Shown: positions 7,912 through 10,948 of the stretch, piece after piece | Position numbering within the stretch: the first letter of the stretch is position 1 | Layout: each line of letters opens with the position of its first letter | Assembly: GCA_038093975.1 (NCBI GenBank) | Contig: JBBPTG010000474.1 | Coordinates: forward strand, 1 to 10,948 | Source of the DNA: Chalciporus piperatus | Taxonomy: Eukaryota; Basidiomycota; Agaricomycetes; Boletales; Boletaceae | DNA: 10,948 nt | Direction of reading: 5' to 3' | The notes under the pieces: generated by a model | What the model was told of the DNA's origin: nothing | Databases searched by the model: none | Seen by the model: the letters and a program-made list of their open reading frames with translations, nothing else | Program-made: the position numbers and the translations under genes

Positions 7912-8478
7912 TCAGACTTCGATGAGTGGACCTTGATTCATCCACGGTACTCCATTTGCTGGCGGAGCAGTAGCGACCTGAAGATTGTTGTTCGTCCAGG
8001 TTACTGGTGGCTCGAATGGGTTACCATCGTTTTCGTCGACAGGAATAGGGTGGGTAGCACCTACGAGTGCAGGGTCGGCAATAGGAGGTTGAGCGAGATC
8101 AGGCCAATTTGTGGGCCATTCCTGCTGATCAGGATTTTCTGCTTGTACCTCTATCACATTGTCCCACTTGCTCAGATCCGGATGCCATACGACTAGCTTC
8201 ATCCACCTTGTCGTCCAGTCCCAGTTAACCTCAATAGACGTGGACTGTCTGGTCACGATCATCCGAGCGAACATGAGATACTGAATGGCGATGGTGATGA
8301 CGACGATGGCGATGAAAGCGAGGAGGGAGGGGATGAGCATGCGGAGGATCCAGCCGTTGCAGATGACGAAGAATATAAAGAGGAGGGAGAGGACGAAGTT
8401 GCCTCGATCCCTAGTAAAGTTCCGAATGAAAATGTCGCGGAGGACATTCTCCCAAGCATAGACGTCGTTGAGATCCAT
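7912..8478 (-). CDS. Retroelement third ORF: small two-helix membrane protein
   Basis: The 188-residue frame sits inside the element, between the end of pol and the polypurine tract, the position occupied by env-like genes in some LTR elements. Residues about 1-25 are polar and charged. Two long hydrophobic segments follow (about 27-45, with FVLSLLFIFFVIC, and about 49-71, with LIPSLLAFIAIVVITIAI), joined by a short Arg-containing turn, which suggests a helical hairpin. The remaining 115 residues are soluble-looking and rich in Trp, Pro, Asn and acidic residues. I see no cleavable signal peptide, furin site or conventional envelope feature. It shares pol's reading frame but is separated by TAA (8544-8542) and TGA (8529-8527), and its ATG lies 63 nt after pol. 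Family not recognised. It could be an element-encoded accessory protein or captured host sequence. That it is membrane-associated is a confident guess from composition; its function is unknown. Confidence 0.6.
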   Translation of the reverse strand: MDLNDVYAWENVLRDIFIRNFTRDRGNFVLSLLFIFFVICNGWILRMLIPSLLAFIAIVVITIAIQYLMFARMIVTRQSTSIEVNWDWTTRWMKLVVWHPDLSKWDNVIEVQAENPDQQEWPTNWPDLAQPPIADPALVGATHPIPVDENDGNPFEPPVTWTNNNLQVATAPPANGVPWMNQGPLIEV

Positions 8479-8541
8479 TGGTGATGATGGTGGTTTGTGG
8501 AAGAGAAACCGTGAGAGTGAAGACCGTCAAACATCAGTCTC

Positions 8542-10948
8542 TTATACCTTTTCGGTATCCGGCACGGTATTCAACCAATTGATTTGTCCATCATCTACCT
8601 GACTCGTTAAGTTGTCATACGGCTGGAACAGTGACTCGAATAGACTCCGTGACATGTGAAGGAATCGTGGAGCGGACGGATGTATCTTGTTGAATTCCCT
8701 TATTGCATCTTGTGCATTCTTGAGATTCGATCTCGGCTCCCATGTCCGATCAGATTCCGCATAGCCTTTCCAGTGCACGAGGTATTTCAGGGTTTTTCCC
8801 TGTAAACGAGAATCAACGATGTAATCCACCTCATATTCATCATCTCTGTCTTCTGTCACAATCACAGGTCCAGGCTTATCAACGGTTTGCTTCCGTAACC
8901 TGTCCTTATATGGTTTGACACGTGAAACATTAACGACGGGGTGAATTTTCATGGTACGCGGAAGCTTCAAACGTAGTGCGTTCCGTCCAATCAGGGTTGT
9001 GATTTCGTAAGGGCCTAGCCATCGTGGGGAAAGTTTCTTAGATCTCTGCGCCAGGCGGAGATTAGCTGTAGATAACCAGACTTTCTGACCAATCTCGTAA
9101 GATGGCGATTCAGAGCGGTGTTTGTCAGCTTGCGCCTTCATACGCTTCTGAGCTTCTATTATGTTATCCTTGGTTTCTTTCAACGTGTTGGCAAGCGTGT
9201 CAACGAAGTCCTTAGCAGCGGGCGCTTTAGACATGTAATTCTCTATTCCCATCCTCGGGGAATATGTGTGCGTGACGTTGAAAGGTGCCTTGGATGTAGA
9301 AGCTTGCTTCTTCGAGTTGTATGAGAATTGCGCAATTGGTAGCCAATCAGTCCATTCTTCTTGTTTTTCTGACGTGAATAGACGGAGATACTGTTGTAGA
9401 TCTCGATTCATACGTTCAGTTTGTCCATCAGTTTGGGGATGAAAGGCGGTGGAGAGTTTGGGCGTAATGCCAAGACGTTTGCATATGTCTTTCATCACTT
9501 GAGATGCGAATTGCGGATCTCGGTCCGATATGATGGTTTTAGGAAGTCCATGATGTTTCCATACATGGGTTAGGTAAAGACGAGCAGTGTCGAGAGCGGT
9601 GACTGTCTTGTTGCAGGGAATGAATTCGACTTCTTTGGAGAATTTGTCGACTACGACAAGAATAGAATCGAATCCATTCGAGAGTGGCAGATTGGTAGTG
9701 AAATCTGCAGAGATATGTTCCCAGGGAAGATCCGGAACTTCAAGGGGTCGGAGCTTTCCAGAAGGAGCATGGTTTATCCCTTTGAAACGTGCACATCTGT
9801 CACAGCGTGAGACGTAGTCTTTTACGAGCGTAGTCATTCCTGGCCAGGCGTAGCTGCGCTGTAGCAGTTCAATTGTCTTTTCATATCCGGGATGTCCAGC
9901 AACGGGCATATCGTGATGAAGTCGAATAATCTCCATGCGGAGATCTTCTTCTTCAGGAACGTATAGCCTTCCTTTCTTGTCAATCAAAATCCCATCAGAC
10001 TCTTCACAAATGCCGTGTTCTTTACAGAGTTTCATGACTTCTGTCTCACGTATTTTGAAGGTTGCTTTTCTGATTTTGTTCTTGATCAGATCGGAATCGG
10101 TTGAGAGTTGAACAGTTGACGTGGCAGCTATTCTGTCCGGAGGTATTACAAGGACAGCTTTGTTATCTGCTTCGATACCGATTGCGTGATCTTCTCTCCT
10201 TGATAAGGCATCGGCTTTCCCCATTTGGGAACCGGCCTTGTGTAACCATTTGAAATTGAATCGGCTAAGATATTGAGACCAACGTGCTTGGCGACGATTT
10301 AGATCTTGCCGAGTCATGAAGAACTGAAGGTTCGCGTGATCATTCCAAATTTCAAACTCGTGCTTGGAACCTTCCAGATAATGTCTCCACTGTTCTAGAC
10401 TTCTGATCACGCTTAGCATCTCTTTATCCGCGATAGGATAGTTGCGTTCTTCCGGTGACATGAAGTGGGAAGAGAACGCGACTTCCGGTGACATGGAAGA
10501 GAATGCGAAGGGATGCCATTTGTCTCCTTGTTCTATAGATAGAACAGCACCCGTGGCATAATTAGATGCATCCGATTCTAGACGGAAGCGTTTGTCATTG
10601 TCTGGGAAAGCGAGTATGGGAGCGGTGATGAACTTCTGTTTCAACGTGTTGAAGGCGTTCTTCTGCGCATCTTCCCATGCGAATTTCGTATCCTTCTTGG
10701 TAAGATCATTCAAGGGTCTAGCCACTTGGGCGTAATCCTGAATGAAGCGGCGATAGAAGTTTGCTAACCCAAGGAAGCTTCTGACACCTCTGACATTTGT
10801 CGGAGTTGGCCATTCGGTGATTGCCTTGACCTTATCGTCATCCATCCTGAGTCCCTCGGGAGTAATTGTCATTCCCAAGAATTCTACTTCTTTGGTATGG
10901 AAGACACATTTCTCTGGTTTGACGAAGAGGTCATTCTCTTCTAGGCGA
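8542..10948 (-). CDS. pol: Ty3/gypsy Pol, partial: RT end, RNase H, integrase, chromodomain
   Basis: The frame is open from the right edge (codon at 10947) to TAA at 8542, giving 801 residues; its start is outside the window. Numbering from the edge: residues 1-75 are the RT C-terminal part (NDLFVKPEKCVFH, EFLGMTITPEGL, FLGLANFYRRFI). RNase H follows with acidic residues D126, E176, D203 and D246. The integrase has an HHCC zinc finger (H345, H352, C382, C385), then catalytic D415, D475 and E511 with exact D35E spacing, and a GPY module (WLGPYEI, about 643-649). A chromodomain (about 704-758) has the full aromatic cage Y705, W726 and Y729 seen in HP1-like readers of methylated H3K9. All visible catalytic residues are present. 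RNase H carries a 9-residue internal duplication. The product would be part of a polyprotein acting in reverse transcription and targeted integration. Confidence 0.95.
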   Translation of the reverse strand, partial: RLEENDLFVKPEKCVFHTKEVEFLGMTITPEGLRMDDDKVKAITEWPTPTNVRGVRSFLGLANFYRRFIQDYAQVARPLNDLTKKDTKFAWEDAQKNAFNTLKQKFITAPILAFPDNDKRFRLESDASNYATGAVLSIEQGDKWHPFAFSSMSPEVAFSSHFMSPEERNYPIADKEMLSVIRSLEQWRHYLEGSKHEFEIWNDHANLQFFMTRQDLNRRQARWSQYLSRFNFKWLHKAGSQMGKADALSRREDHAIGIEADNKAVLVIPPDRIAATSTVQLSTDSDLIKNKIRKATFKIRETEVMKLCKEHGICEESDGILIDKKGRLYVPEEEDLRMEIIRLHHDMPVAGHPGYEKTIELLQRSYAWPGMTTLVKDYVSRCDRCARFKGINHAPSGKLRPLEVPDLPWEHISADFTTNLPLSNGFDSILVVVDKFSKEVEFIPCNKTVTALDTARLYLTHVWKHHGLPKTIISDRDPQFASQVMKDICKRLGITPKLSTAFHPQTDGQTERMNRDLQQYLRLFTSEKQEEWTDWLPIAQFSYNSKKQASTSKAPFNVTHTYSPRMGIENYMSKAPAAKDFVDTLANTLKETKDNIIEAQKRMKAQADKHRSESPSYEIGQKVWLSTANLRLAQRSKKLSPRWLGPYEITTLIGRNALRLKLPRTMKIHPVVNVSRVKPYKDRLRKQTVDKPGPVIVTEDRDDEYEVDYIVDSRLQGKTLKYLVHWKGYAESDRTWEPRSNLKNAQDAIREFNKIHPSAPRFLHMSRSLFESLFQPYDNLTSQVDDGQINWLNTVPDTEKV
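10450..10507 (-). repeat. pol: Short tandem duplication inside the RNase H coding region
   Basis: TTCCGGTGACATG occurs at 10450-10462 and 10483-10495. Each copy is followed by a GGAAGAGAA(C/T)GCG segment, the first after 6 extra bases. In the protein this gives FAFSSMSPE followed by VAFSSHFMSPEE, where related elements are expected to have one copy. The net insertion of about 27 bp keeps the frame. Confidence 0.8.

Larger units (their letters stand above)
7402..10948 (-). mobile_element. Ty3/gypsy chromovirus, 3' part
   Basis: In element order (right to left) the window contains the RT C-terminal region, RNase H, integrase, chromodomain, an extra ORF, a polypurine tract and one LTR. The order RT, RNase H, integrase, with a chromodomain after the integrase, defines a Ty3/gypsy chromovirus. 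The pol frame has no stop or frameshift in this window, which suggests a fairly young copy. The catalytic YxDD of RT, protease, gag, primer-binding site and 5' LTR lie beyond position 10948, so age and target-site duplication cannot be judged. The element is oriented opposite to all well-supported host genes here and abuts the 3' end of the gene at 5984-7423. Confidence 0.92.

Noticed and set aside
7891..8196. 101-codon + strand frame after the LTR
   Set aside because: It is antisense to the retroelement's third ORF and starts at the polypurine tract; no protein-like features beyond that shadow.
8259..8534. Minus-strand 91-codon Ser/His-rich frame overlapping the membrane-protein ORF
   Set aside because: Low-complexity Ser runs are what a shifted frame of the hydrophobic segment would give; no independent support.
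10876..10878. Start codon for Pol at 10878
   Set aside because: This codon is TTG encoding Leu in the RT motif EFLGM, and the frame continues open to the window edge, so the CDS is partial rather than starting here.

Overview
The window looks like nuclear DNA of a filamentous basidiomycete, most likely an Agaricomycete. Protein-like segments on the + strand are broken up by short introns (mostly 41-56 nt, GT...AG, several with CTAAC/CTGAC-like branch points) whose phases join cleanly. Two of the products resemble orphan families that I associate with mushroom-forming fungi. No search could be run, so organism and family calls come from reading motifs.

Layout. (1) 1-2770 (+): the 3' part of a nine-exon gene. 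It has a globular N-terminal half, a basic nuclear-looking middle and a proline-rich tail carrying a tandem PxxPxR minisatellite. (2) 2981-4155 (+): a complete five-exon gene behind a TATA box. It encodes two tandem copies of an RNase H1 N-terminal (viroplasmin/Cauli_VI-like) hybrid-binding domain and no nuclease domain. (3) about 4446-5264 (+): a small multi-exon gene with unresolved 5' end, an acidic SIM-like patch and a basic C-terminus. (4) 5515 to about 5950 (-): a possible two-exon gene or remnant, convergent with the preceding gene. (5) 5984-7423 (+): a multi-exon orphan-family gene whose last codons run up to, and probably into, an LTR. (6) 7402-10948 (-): the 3' part of a Ty3/gypsy chromovirus. 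It comprises one LTR, a polypurine tract, an extra ORF for a small two-helix membrane protein, and an uninterrupted pol reading frame from the RT C-terminal region through RNase H and integrase to a chromodomain. The catalytic part of RT, gag and the other LTR lie beyond the right edge.

How it fits together. The left 7.4 kb is a run of lineage-restricted host genes with nuclear or nucleic-acid-binding features. The right 3.5 kb is a retrotransposon inserted tail-to-tail against the last of them. The most noteworthy items are the membrane-protein ORF between pol and the 3' LTR, which shares pol's frame behind two stop codons; the duplicated hybrid-binding domains whose introns fall at the same codon position; a U3 carrying Gcn4/AP-1-like, E-box and GATA-type motifs; and a 9-residue duplication inside RNase H.
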